NCBI RefSeq assembly: GCF_003363715.1
Contig: NZ_QREV01000009.1
Coordinates: forward strand, 29,625 to 93,624
Direction: 5' to 3'
DNA from: Parabacteroides acidifaciens
Lineage (GTDB): Bacteria; Bacteroidota; Bacteroidia; Bacteroidales; Tannerellaceae
DNA: 64,000 nt
Positions 33,732 to 42,309 of this stretch are shown here, piece after piece. Under the pieces are notes generated by a model, which did no database searches, was not told the DNA's origin, and saw only the letters and a list, made by a program, of their open reading frames with translations. The translations under genes and the position numbers were made by a program. Numbering within the stretch: position 1 is the stretch's first letter; each line of letters opens with the position of its first letter.

Positions 33732-35030
33732 ATGAAACAATATAATACGTCCAAGAAAAATAAAAAATTCTCCTTTCCTCTTTATATGCAGATACTTGCA
33801 GGGATGATTATCGGGGTGATTATCGGGATTGCCGCCATACAAATCAACGGCGAAAAGTTCATACAAGACTGGATCCGGCCCTGGGGACAAATCTTTATCC
33901 GCCTGCTACAATTGATTGCGATTCCGCTTGTATTCATTTCGCTTATCAAAGGCGTTACGGGACTGAAAGACATCAGTAAGTTCTCCCGTATCGGAGGAAA
34001 AACAGTTCTTATTTACTTAGGGACAACGCTTGTTGCCGTACTGATCGGGCTCTTTATGGGACTGGCCGTAAAGCCCGGCAAGCTGGTCAACCGGGAACAA
34101 GTTGCCCACTTGCAGGAAAACTATCAGTCGATAGTCGAAGAGAAAAAACAGGCGGCAGTGGAGACGCACGACAAAGGCCCGCTTCATTTCCTGAACGATA
34201 TCGTGCCGAATAATATTGTCAGTGCGACAGCGGACAACTCGAAGATGTTACAGGTGATCTTCTTTGCCATCTTCTTCGGAATAGCGGCATTAGCTGTTCC
34301 GGCGGACAAGATTGCGCCAGTCATCGCCCTATTCGACGGGTTGAACGATACGATACTCCGCATGGTGGATTATATCATCAAGTTTGCACCCTGGGGAGTC
34401 GCGGCGTTAATGGCAGGACTGGTGACGGATTTCAATGGGGATGCCAGCATATTCAGTGCCTTAGGTGTATATGCATTGACTGTCGTCGCAGCAATGTTCG
34501 TTCTGGTGTTGGGCTTCTATCCGGTGCTGATACATTTCTTCACGAACATACATTTTAAGGATTTCATACGCACCCTGTATCCGGTCCAGCTATTCGCCTT
34601 CACGACCAGCAGCAGCGCGGCGACTCTTCCGGTCACTATGGAGACGGTGGAAAGGGATCTGCATGTCTCGCAAGAGGTCAGTTCGTTCGTCCTGCCTGTC
34701 GGGACCACTATCAATATGGACGGGACTTCCTGCTACCAATCCATCGCTATCCTGTTTATCGCACAGGTGTTAGGAATCGACCTCAGCCTTACGCAACTCA
34801 TCATCATCGTTGCCATGACCATCCTCTCCTCCATCGGAACGCCCGCCATTCCGGGAGGAAGTTATGTGATCCTCACAATGGTACTGACCTCAGTCGGTAT
34901 CCCGGCAGAAGGACTGGCACTGATACTCGGCATAGACCGCCCATTGGATATGCTCCGCACGGCAGTCAACGTCACAGGGGATGCTGCGGTCTCAACGATT
35001 GTAGACCGAAGCACAAATCCTAATAAGTAA
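33732..35030 (+). CDS. Dicarboxylate/amino acid:cation symporter (DAACS/GltP family)
   Basis: The protein (432 residues from this start) shows the glutamate-transporter fold: N-terminal helices, the Ser-rich hairpin TSSSAATLP, NMDGTSCYQ, the second hairpin SSIGTPAIPGG and DRPLDMLRTAVNVTGDAAVSTIV. It takes up glutamate, aspartate or C4-dicarboxylates with Na+ or H+. I chose the ATG at 33732 because the region before it (ATG at 33642) would add 30 residues with no family counterpart. Its last 11 bp overlap the convergent barrel gene. The substrate is not resolvable. Confidence 0.9.
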   Translation: MKQYNTSKKNKKFSFPLYMQILAGMIIGVIIGIAAIQINGEKFIQDWIRPWGQIFIRLLQLIAIPLVFISLIKGVTGLKDISKFSRIGGKTVLIYLGTTLVAVLIGLFMGLAVKPGKLVNREQVAHLQENYQSIVEEKKQAAVETHDKGPLHFLNDIVPNNIVSATADNSKMLQVIFFAIFFGIAALAVPADKIAPVIALFDGLNDTILRMVDYIIKFAPWGVAALMAGLVTDFNGDASIFSALGVYALTVVAAMFVLVLGFYPVLIHFFTNIHFKDFIRTLYPVQLFAFTTSSSAATLPVTMETVERDLHVSQEVSSFVLPVGTTINMDGTSCYQSIAILFIAQVLGIDLSLTQLIIIVAMTILSSIGTPAIPGGSYVILTMVLTSVGIPAEGLALILGIDRPLDMLRTAVNVTGDAAVSTIVDRSTNPNK

Positions 35031-36285
35031 ACCGGATCCCGAACTGGAAAGTAAAGGTAAGCGGATGTGCCGTCCGGATGCTTTCAAAGCGGATGCTACT
35101 ATTGCGGGACTGCGGGTTCAGGTTGTAATAGTAGCTTACGCCCGGTTCGATGAACAGCGAGAGCGGACAGCGAAGTTCCGCCTGCATACCGGCAGCGGCA
35201 TTCCAGGAAGGTTGCCAGCGATTGATATGCAGATCCGCGTCCGTCTTCTTTGCCGATATGCAATATTCGATCATTCCTCCGCCGGAAGCATAGAAAGAAA
35301 GATTCTTCCATTTATAGAAAGTCCAGCTGAGCTTTAACGGCACACCGATATAATGCAACTTCTGGGAGCCGTCATAAGTCGTCCTCTCTTCCAGGATTTC
35401 CGAATACAGATAGGTATAAGACAAGCCTGTTTCCAGCGCGAGCCGGGGCGTGATATACGTGCGTGCCGAAACACCAACCGAAACAGGAAGATGGTGGCGG
35501 TAATAATAGTTTGTACCATTATCTCCCGAACTGCTTCCACCTCCGGCAGCTGCTTTTGTCTGAAGTCCTTCAGACAAGTCCTCATCCGGCTTCTCCGGTT
35601 TATCATCCGGATTGGGGCGAGGTCCCGGATCTGAATATCGACCTTCATAATGCTCAAATCCCCCTCCCATATTCGTCACGTTATTGCTACCGGTCTGAAT
35701 ACCGAAAGCAAAGCGGTTAAAGTCAAACACCTTCTTCTTTTCCTCCATATGGCGATACGGAATACTGTTCCGCCTGTCCGGCTGCGGACCGGAATCTTTA
35801 TGGACGGGACGAGTCGGTTCCGCCTGTCCGGCACTGTCTTCTGCGGATTCGGCAACCAAGACTTTTTCCGGCAAATCGACCGGAGACAACTCCGGCATCA
35901 GGCTATCCATAATCTGTATATAGGGGAAAAAGCGGGCTTGGGCAGGTTTCTCCGGGATTTCTTCCTGCGGCAAAGCGGGTACCGTGTTTTCCTCTTTTGC
36001 CGGAGGCGTAACAACAGGACGTTCCGCTACAGCCGTCTGCGGTTCCTCACGGCGGAAAACGACAACCGATATCATCAGACACAACAGGGCGACAGCTGCC
36101 ACAGCCATCCTACGATACAGCAGCCTGCGGCGAACGGGCTTCATCGCTACCGCCGACGACTCCTGGTCAGGCAAGAGCGCAGGAAGTTCTGCCTCCAGCT
36201 TTTCCCAGCCGTCCCTGCGGAGAGGAAGATGAAACTCATCTTCCCGGTCGCGAAGCATTTGCAGTATGTCATTCTTGTCGTTCAT
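35020..36285 (-). CDS. Anti-sigma-like membrane protein fused to an outer-membrane-type beta-barrel
   Basis: The 421-residue protein has a cytosolic, acidic N terminus (MNDKNDILQMLRDREDEFHLPL), one membrane helix (about 57-76), a long Pro/Glu/Asp-rich linker, and a C-terminal half of amphipathic strands with an aromatic end (TFTFQFGIRFTY), the look of a PorT/OMP_b-brl barrel. It starts 6 bp after an ECF sigma gene, so the N terminus is probably that factor's inhibitor. Linking an inner-membrane helix and an outer-membrane barrel in one chain would bridge the envelope. The anti-sigma role is inferred from position and topology. Confidence 0.7.
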   Translation of the reverse strand: MNDKNDILQMLRDREDEFHLPLRRDGWEKLEAELPALLPDQESSAVAMKPVRRRLLYRRMAVAAVALLCLMISVVVFRREEPQTAVAERPVVTPPAKEENTVPALPQEEIPEKPAQARFFPYIQIMDSLMPELSPVDLPEKVLVAESAEDSAGQAEPTRPVHKDSGPQPDRRNSIPYRHMEEKKKVFDFNRFAFGIQTGSNNVTNMGGGFEHYEGRYSDPGPRPNPDDKPEKPDEDLSEGLQTKAAAGGGSSSGDNGTNYYYRHHLPVSVGVSARTYITPRLALETGLSYTYLYSEILEERTTYDGSQKLHYIGVPLKLSWTFYKWKNLSFYASGGGMIEYCISAKKTDADLHINRWQPSWNAAAGMQAELRCPLSLFIEPGVSYYYNLNPQSRNSSIRFESIRTAHPLTFTFQFGIRFTY

Positions 36286-36291
36286 GTCTGT

Positions 36292-36840
36292 CTATTCGGT
36301 TTTCTTTAATTGTTCTTTGATACGGGTAACCAGCAGGCGGCGTGCACGATTCAGCTGGGAGGCCGACGACGCTTCGTTGATATGCAAGCTGTGCGCAATC
36401 TCCTTATGGCTCCAGCGTTCAAACACATACAAGTTGAATACGGTACGATAGCCGGGAGGCAACTCCGCCACAAACGCCATCAGGATATCCATCGACAGGC
36501 CGTTCGCGTCCGGCTCCTCTTCGTCCGGCAATTCCGGCAGTTCATCCAGCGGCAAGCCGTCGCGGAGCAGATCTTTATGGCGAAGGTATTCTAACGAAAC
36601 ATTGGCAAACACCCGGCTCAACCAGGCGCGCAGGCTCCCTTCACCCCTATAAGTAAAAGATGAAATGGACGAGAAGACCTTCAGAAAACCGTCGTGCAGG
36701 AGGTCGTGAGCCGTCTCCTCATCGCCGGCATAGCGATAGCACAGGCATAGCATCCTCTCCGCAAAGCGCTCATACAGCTCCTTGCGGGCAAGATTGTCTC
36801 CTGTCTTGCATCTATCGGTCAACTCCGTTTCTGTCATCAA
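36292..36840 (-). CDS. ECF RNA polymerase sigma factor
   Basis: The 182-residue protein has region 2 (DNLARKELYERFAERMLCLCYRYAGDEETAHDLLHDGFLKVFSSI-type core) and region 4 (LPPGYRTVFNLYVFERWSHKEIAHSLHINEASSASQLNRARRLL). It forms a two-gene unit with the membrane protein downstream, which probably keeps it inactive. The target genes are unknown. A dyad 26-49 bp upstream of its start (36866-36889) may be its own promoter site. Confidence 0.93.
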   Translation of the reverse strand: MMTETELTDRCKTGDNLARKELYERFAERMLCLCYRYAGDEETAHDLLHDGFLKVFSSISSFTYRGEGSLRAWLSRVFANVSLEYLRHKDLLRDGLPLDELPELPDEEEPDANGLSMDILMAFVAELPPGYRTVFNLYVFERWSHKEIAHSLHINEASSASQLNRARRLLVTRIKEQLKKTE

Positions 36841-36865
36841 TTCTTATAGTGCTTTTAAATGTAAA

Positions 36866-36889
36866 TGCAGGTTTGCATGAAACCTTGCA
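36866..36889. promoter_or_regulatory. Dyad upstream of the ECF sigma gene
   Basis: TGCAGGTTT (36866-36874) and AAACCTTGCA (36880-36889) are inverted with a 1-nt bulge. Its place directly upstream of an ECF gene suggests an autoregulatory site; this is inference. Confidence 0.4.
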
Positions 36890-36915
36890 CGAAGGAAGGG
36901 AAAAAATTATTTTTA

Positions 36916-37722
36916 TTACAAATCAGAGCATCTCTTGTTATTTTTTTCCTGTTCATAAATATAAAATGCATGTAAATAACATCCAAGTGCCACAAACTGG
37001 ACAAGAAGAAACAATCCGTATTCTTCTTTGAGACAACAATACAATGAAATAATCAACATCACAGTGCTACATCTAAACACGGCGAAAGGATATGACCTAA
37101 ATCCTAAAAGATCCGTAAGCCGATCATATTTCCAGAATTTATCACTCACATAAAAAGTAGCGATACCTATCAATATAAATACCACTCCGTCATATTCCGC
37201 AATGACAGGGACATACTTAAACAACAACAAAAGGATTATCGTAAACAGAGCAATAAACAAATCAACCCAGAAAAAGCCAGGCAAATAATCCCGGAGAAAA
37301 GGTTTAAGAGGAAGACTCTTGCTCCGATAGTGCCTCTTTCTTAAATAAACGTTTTCATTCCGTTTGGCAAAAAGACAGACATAGCCCAACCCGAATGTAT
37401 AAGAGATCAATGCCGGAACAAATACCAATATATTTTTCAAACTTTCCATTAACAGACTTCCGTACAAAAGACATACACTTGTAAGGAAAAGAGTCACATT
37501 GGTAATAATAATATGATTCGCCATTTTCCAATAAGGCCCCCCAGACCAATATCTGAATAACAATTTCCACAATAGTATACCGGATAAACAAAAACTTCCG
37601 ACTGCGAATAAAATATTGGCCGTATCGCTTTCCATATACCGCCCCAAAGCCAACAATCCAACCGACAGCCCAACCAGTGGAACCGATATACACACAAATG
37701 GTTTAATATACTTTCTTGTCAT
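36916..37722 (-). CDS. Polytopic membrane protein, unknown function
   Basis: The 268-residue protein has about eight predicted hydrophobic helices (for instance ISVPLVGLSVGLLALG, ILFAVGSFCLSGILLW, ITNVTLFLTSVCLLYGSLL, VDLFIALFTIILLLLF, AVFRCSTVMLIISLYCCL) and short charged loops, with the charged tail EQEKNNKRCSDL. I do not recognise a family. It lies between the sigma gene and the efflux operon on the same strand, separated from both by spacers. It may be its own transcript. Confidence 0.6.
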   Translation of the reverse strand: MTRKYIKPFVCISVPLVGLSVGLLALGRYMESDTANILFAVGSFCLSGILLWKLLFRYWSGGPYWKMANHIIITNVTLFLTSVCLLYGSLLMESLKNILVFVPALISYTFGLGYVCLFAKRNENVYLRKRHYRSKSLPLKPFLRDYLPGFFWVDLFIALFTIILLLLFKYVPVIAEYDGVVFILIGIATFYVSDKFWKYDRLTDLLGFRSYPFAVFRCSTVMLIISLYCCLKEEYGLFLLVQFVALGCYLHAFYIYEQEKNNKRCSDL

Positions 37723-37782
37723 TTCATATCATTTTGCAGAAACCTCTTGTGCAAAGGAATGGAAAAAAAAACATTTTTCAGA

Positions 37783-37925
37783 GCAAGAAGAGCCTCCGCC
37801 GATTGTAAAATGTATTTTTTATTGTCAGCGGAGGCTCTTCTTGCCTCAAAAGAAATTATTTATGGCCAGCGGAGGCTCCGCTTGGCACAAAAATATCATT
37901 TTGCTACAAGCGGAGCATTTCCTGC
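37783..37925. repeat. Intergenic GCGGAGGCTC repeat cluster with 17-bp inverted arms
   Basis: GCAAGAAGAGCCTCCGC (37783-37799) and its exact complement (37828-37844) flank 28 nt. The CAGCGGAGGCTC element starts at about 37827, 37868 and (decayed) 37909, a 41-bp step. It fills the space behind the TolC-like gene stop and could end that transcript. Confidence 0.75.
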
Positions 37926-37926
37926 C

Positions 37927-39108
37927 TTAAAGTTTATATTTATACAACTGCGCCATCACCTTCTGATACTCGTTCTGCAGCTGCATATAATTCTGCAAGC
38001 TCTGGTAGAGCGTCGTGACGTCGACAAAATACTCGATCATGGAGATCTGCCCTGCCTGGATTGCCTTATTCAGCAACGCCAGGTTGTTCTGGCTTTTCAG
38101 CACATCGCTATATTCGTCGATAGAAGTTTTCAGGGCGAGCGACTGGTTATAGAGGCGGAGCAATTCGTTCTCGACCGTCGTCGTCGTGCTTTCCAGCTGC
38201 AAGTCGGTGTAAAGGCTTTGCGCCTTTGCCTGCTTCACATTGTTGCGGTTCGAGAAGAGAGGGATGCTGATACCGACCAGGAAGCCGTTGAAGCGTTCGC
38301 CTCCGGCAGCCGTATTCAGACGGTAGCCCAACTCGAAGCCCGGCAGATTCAGCGATTTACTAACGCTGAGCTGGCGCAGGGCGGCGGCCTTTTCGCTTTG
38401 CAGGGAAAGCAACTGGCGGTCGGCGGGAACCGCTTCCTGTTTCAGGTCGACGAACGACTGCGGGGCTTCCACCGGTAGATAAGCCGTGTCGGTGAAGTTG
38501 ATCGCGATACCGCCGTTCAACATCGCTAACTCGTGCAGCTTGGCTACACGGGCGGCTTCGTTCATGCGGGCTTCATTCTTCGCGTTGAGCAGTTCGAGGT
38601 CGATTTTGTTTACTTCGAGCACGTTGGCATCACCGTTTTGCAACCGTGTCGCATAGAGGGCGGACAGTTGTTCGGCATTCTGCCGGCGGGTGTCTAACAA
38701 GTTCTTCTGCTGGTTCAGCAAGATCAGATCGAGGCAGACTTCCTTGGCTTGCAACAGGATTTGCTGGCGGATTTCCGCACCTTGGCGGTCGAAGCCCTCT
38801 CCTTTCGCCCGCGACAGTTTATTCTTCTGCACATAGACGGAAGGGAAATCGAAAGACTGCGAAGCGACCAGCTCGCCCTGTATGCCCATTCCCTCCTTAT
38901 TCCCATACTGGTGCGTATAGGAGACGGACGGGTCGGGCAGGTTATTTCCCAACCGGGCTTCCAGCTTCTGCGCCGTCACCAACTGGTGGTTTGCCTGCAA
39001 CTCCTTGTTATTGGCCTCGACGCTGCGAAGCACCTCCTCGATGGAGGTCTGCGCGCCGGCGGCCATTATAGAAGAAAGGAATGCTATTGTGAATATGAAT
39101 CGTTTCAT
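37927..39108 (-). CDS. TolC-family outer-membrane efflux protein (CusC/CzcC-like)
   Basis: The 393-residue protein has a signal peptide (MKRFIFTIAFLSSIMAAGAQ) and the long repeated helices of the TolC fold (SVEANNKELQANHQLVTAQKLEARLGNNLPDP, LLNAKNEARMNEAARVAKLHEL, YNQSLALKTSIDEYSDVLKSQNNLALLNKAIQAGQISMIEYFVDVTTLY). It provides the outer-membrane duct for the RND pump encoded just upstream; its first base is also the last base of the pump gene stop. Metal specificity is discussed under the adaptor. Confidence 0.92.
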   Translation of the reverse strand: MKRFIFTIAFLSSIMAAGAQTSIEEVLRSVEANNKELQANHQLVTAQKLEARLGNNLPDPSVSYTHQYGNKEGMGIQGELVASQSFDFPSVYVQKNKLSRAKGEGFDRQGAEIRQQILLQAKEVCLDLILLNQQKNLLDTRRQNAEQLSALYATRLQNGDANVLEVNKIDLELLNAKNEARMNEAARVAKLHELAMLNGGIAINFTDTAYLPVEAPQSFVDLKQEAVPADRQLLSLQSEKAAALRQLSVSKSLNLPGFELGYRLNTAAGGERFNGFLVGISIPLFSNRNNVKQAKAQSLYTDLQLESTTTTVENELLRLYNQSLALKTSIDEYSDVLKSQNNLALLNKAIQAGQISMIEYFVDVTTLYQSLQNYMQLQNEYQKVMAQLYKYKL

Positions 39109-42100
39109 TATTTATCTTCTTTATTCATTAATAAATAAACAATCGGGATGATGAAGCCGTTCAGGAAGGTGGATGTCAGCAAACCTCCCAGGATGACAGT
39201 TGCCATCGGGCTCTGTATCTCGTTACCGGGTAAGTCGCCGTTCAAGGCAAGCGGGATCAGGGCGAGGGCCGAACTGAGCGCCGTCATCAGGATCGGGTTC
39301 AGACGGTCCAGGGAACCTTGCACGACAGCTTGCTTTAACGGCATATTCTCGACTGTCCGGAGATGTGTATAATGGCTGATCAGCAGCATACCGTTACGGG
39401 TGGCAATCCCGAACAGGGAGATGAAACCGATGATCGCCGGAATACTCACCTCGCCGGAAGTCAGCTTCAGGATAAACACGCCACCGATCAACGCCAACGG
39501 CAGGTTCAGCAAGACGACTCCACTCTCCTTCGCATCCTTAAACTCGTTATAAAGCAGCAGGAAGATGACAAGCAGGGACATCAACGACGTAAACAACAGC
39601 GTACGGCTGGCGGCCTGCTCGCTCTCGAACTGTCCGCCGTATTCGATATGATAGCCTTCGGGCAACTGAATGGAGGCGTCCACCTTTTGCTGGATCTCAT
39701 TCACGACGCTGCGGAGGTCGCGTTCGGAGACGTTTCCGCTGATCACGATCTTACGCTGGACATTCTCGCGGTTAATCGTGTTCGGACCTGTCACGGAACG
39801 GATCTCGGCGACATAGCTCAACGGCACTTTCTTCCCGCCGGCATCAATCATCAGGTTACGGATATCCTCCATCGTCGCACGGCTCTCGTCGGAAGTCTTG
39901 ACCGTCAGGTCGAACGTCTTGCCGTCGTCATAGACCTGGCTGACGGCTTCACCGCCCAGCATGACATTCACATATTCTTCAAACTCCGGCAAAGAGATAC
40001 CGTATTGCGCCATCAGCTCGCGTTTCGGTGTGATGGTAAGCTGCGGGCGTTCGATCTGCTGCTCCACTTTCAGGTCCACCAGGCCGGGGATACCCTGAAT
40101 GGCTTCCTTAATCTGGTTGCCGACCGTAAACATCAGGTTCAGGTCCGTACCGAACAGCTTGATTGCGATATTCGCTTCCGTACCGGAAAGCATGGCATCG
40201 ATACGGTGGGAGATCGGCTGTCCGATCTCGATATTGGCGCCGCTGATAGTCGACAGCTTCTTGCGGACATCGTTCATGACGGCGTCGCGGCTACGGTCTT
40301 TCAAGATGAAAGGAGCCTCGATCTCAGATACGTTCACGCCTAAGGCATGTTCGTCCAGCTCGGCACGTCCGGTCTTGCGGGCAACCGTCTGTATCTCGGG
40401 AACTTGCATCAGCAGTTCTTCCGCGCGGCGTCCCATCTTGTTCGATTCGTCCAGGGAGATACCCGGAAGTGAACTGACGTTAATCGTAAACGAACCTTCG
40501 TTGAACGGTGGCAGGAAGCTACGTCCCAACGTAAAGAAAGTCCCCAGGGCAACAACGAACAGGGCTATCGTACAGCCCAGCACAATCTTTTTATGCGCCA
40601 ATGCTCCGTTCAGTGCCTTGCCATATACACCTTTCAGCTTGCGGGCCACCCAAGCTTCTTTCTCTATGCTCTTATCCGTTGCTTTCCGGTTCAGCAGGTA
40701 ACTACACAACACCGGAGTCAATGTCAACGCCACAACTGTAGAGGCGAACAACGCCACGATAAAAGCAATCCCCAACGGAATCAACATACGTCCTTCCATC
40801 CCGTGCAGGAAGAAAAGGGGCACGAAACTGACCACAATAATCAACGTCGAATTAAGAATCGGCATACGGACCTCGCGGGAGGCGTCGAACACGACATCCA
40901 GAATGGAACGCTGCTCTGCAGGCGGCAGCAAGCGGTTCTCACGTATTCGCTTATAGACATTCTCCACGTCGACAATCGCATCATCCACCAACGAACCGAT
41001 CGCAATCGCCATACCGCCCAGACTCATAGTGTTTATGGTCAATCCCATATAATGCAGCGCCAGAATGGAAACTAACAGGGAAAGAGGAAGGGCAACCAGC
41101 GAAATCACCGTCGTACGGATATTCATCAGGAAGAGGAAGAGAACGATCACCACAAAGAAGCTCCCCTCGAACAGACTATTCTTTACGTTATTGATAGAGC
41201 TGTCGATGAAGCGGCTCTGGCGGAAGATATCCGTCGAGACATGCACGTCGGACGGCAAGTTTTTCTGTAAATCCGCCACAATCGCATCCAGCTTATCTGT
41301 CAGGTCGATCGTACTCGTATTCGGCTGCTTGGTGACCGTTATCAGCACAGCCGGTTTAGCCCGTTCGGAAGCCGTTCCGAGTTTCGGGCTCTTGCCGCCG
41401 ATCTTCACCGTCGCCACATTCTCCAAGAGGACAGGGAAATCGCCGACAGTCTTCACAACACCTTTTCCGATCTCTTCCGCTTTGGCAGTGGAGAGAACGC
41501 CCCGGATGATGTATTCGTTATCGTATTCATAGAGCACGCCGCCGTTGGCATTCCGGTTCATATTACGGGTCACGGTCAGGACTTCATTCAAGCTGACGCC
41601 GTAATGCTTCATGCGAGCCGGATCGAGCAGAATCTGGTATTCCTTAATGTCTCCACCGATAACAGCTACCTGTGCCACGCCGCCTGTCGAAAGCAGTCGC
41701 GGACGGATTGTCCAGTCGGCAATCGTACGCAGGTCCATTTGAGTGGTGACAGCCGTCGAATCGTCAACCGTCAATCCGATAATCATCATTTCCCCCAGAA
41801 TGGAAGATTGCGGGCCTAATGTCGGTTTTCCGACATTCTCCGGCAAGCTTTCACCGACAACGGCCAGCTTCTCGGATACGATTTGGCGGGCCCGGTAAAT
41901 ATCCGTCCCCCAATCGAACTCAACCCAGACAACCGAAAAACCGGTCGTAGAAGACGAACGCACACGGCGCACATCCATCGCACCGTTCACAGCCGTTTCC
42001 ACCGGGAAAGTAACCAGGCGTTCCACCTCTTCGGGTGCCATGCCATTCGCCTCCGTCATGATAACAACAGTCGGCGCATTCAAATCCGGAAACACATCCA

Positions 42101-42206
42101 CATCCGTATGGAACGCCGTATATGTTCCGGCAATCATCAGCAGCAGGGAACAGACCAGTACAACCAGCCTGTTATGCAGCGAGTAATATATTATCTTGTT
42201 CAGCAT
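39108..42206 (-). CDS. Heavy-metal RND efflux pump (CusA/CzcA family)
   Basis: The 1032-residue protein has 12 membrane helices and two large periplasmic loops in the RND order. HME-RND marks are DVFPDLNAPTVVIMTEANGMAPEEVERLVTFP-type opening, GSLVDDAIVDVENVYKRI in helix 4, and LPGISLDESNKMGRRAEELL. It is a proton-driven exporter of divalent or monovalent metal ions from the periplasm or cytosol. It is the second of three genes: adaptor, pump, outer-membrane duct. The sequence alone does not decide between Cu/Ag and Zn/Co/Cd. Confidence 0.93.
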   Translation of the reverse strand: MLNKIIYYSLHNRLVVLVCSLLLMIAGTYTAFHTDVDVFPDLNAPTVVIMTEANGMAPEEVERLVTFPVETAVNGAMDVRRVRSSSTTGFSVVWVEFDWGTDIYRARQIVSEKLAVVGESLPENVGKPTLGPQSSILGEMMIIGLTVDDSTAVTTQMDLRTIADWTIRPRLLSTGGVAQVAVIGGDIKEYQILLDPARMKHYGVSLNEVLTVTRNMNRNANGGVLYEYDNEYIIRGVLSTAKAEEIGKGVVKTVGDFPVLLENVATVKIGGKSPKLGTASERAKPAVLITVTKQPNTSTIDLTDKLDAIVADLQKNLPSDVHVSTDIFRQSRFIDSSINNVKNSLFEGSFFVVIVLFLFLMNIRTTVISLVALPLSLLVSILALHYMGLTINTMSLGGMAIAIGSLVDDAIVDVENVYKRIRENRLLPPAEQRSILDVVFDASREVRMPILNSTLIIVVSFVPLFFLHGMEGRMLIPLGIAFIVALFASTVVALTLTPVLCSYLLNRKATDKSIEKEAWVARKLKGVYGKALNGALAHKKIVLGCTIALFVVALGTFFTLGRSFLPPFNEGSFTINVSSLPGISLDESNKMGRRAEELLMQVPEIQTVARKTGRAELDEHALGVNVSEIEAPFILKDRSRDAVMNDVRKKLSTISGANIEIGQPISHRIDAMLSGTEANIAIKLFGTDLNLMFTVGNQIKEAIQGIPGLVDLKVEQQIERPQLTITPKRELMAQYGISLPEFEEYVNVMLGGEAVSQVYDDGKTFDLTVKTSDESRATMEDIRNLMIDAGGKKVPLSYVAEIRSVTGPNTINRENVQRKIVISGNVSERDLRSVVNEIQQKVDASIQLPEGYHIEYGGQFESEQAASRTLLFTSLMSLLVIFLLLYNEFKDAKESGVVLLNLPLALIGGVFILKLTSGEVSIPAIIGFISLFGIATRNGMLLISHYTHLRTVENMPLKQAVVQGSLDRLNPILMTALSSALALIPLALNGDLPGNEIQSPMATVILGGLLTSTFLNGFIIPIVYLLMNKEDK

Positions 42207-42228
42207 AGAAATAATTATTCAATTTGCT

Positions 42229-42309
42229 AATGTGTCAATATGCCAATGGCTACAGGATAAAGACATTCTATCCATTTGCATATTGGCATATTGGCACATT
42301 GGCACATTA
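42229..42309. repeat. Long imperfect hairpin between adaptor and pump genes
   Basis: AATGTGTCAATATGCCAATGG (42229-42249 as a unit) faces a right arm (42272-42309) that contains its near complement with an extra duplicated GCATATTG block. The spacer lies inside the operon, so the hairpin could affect mRNA stability or the adaptor/pump ratio. Confidence 0.6.
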
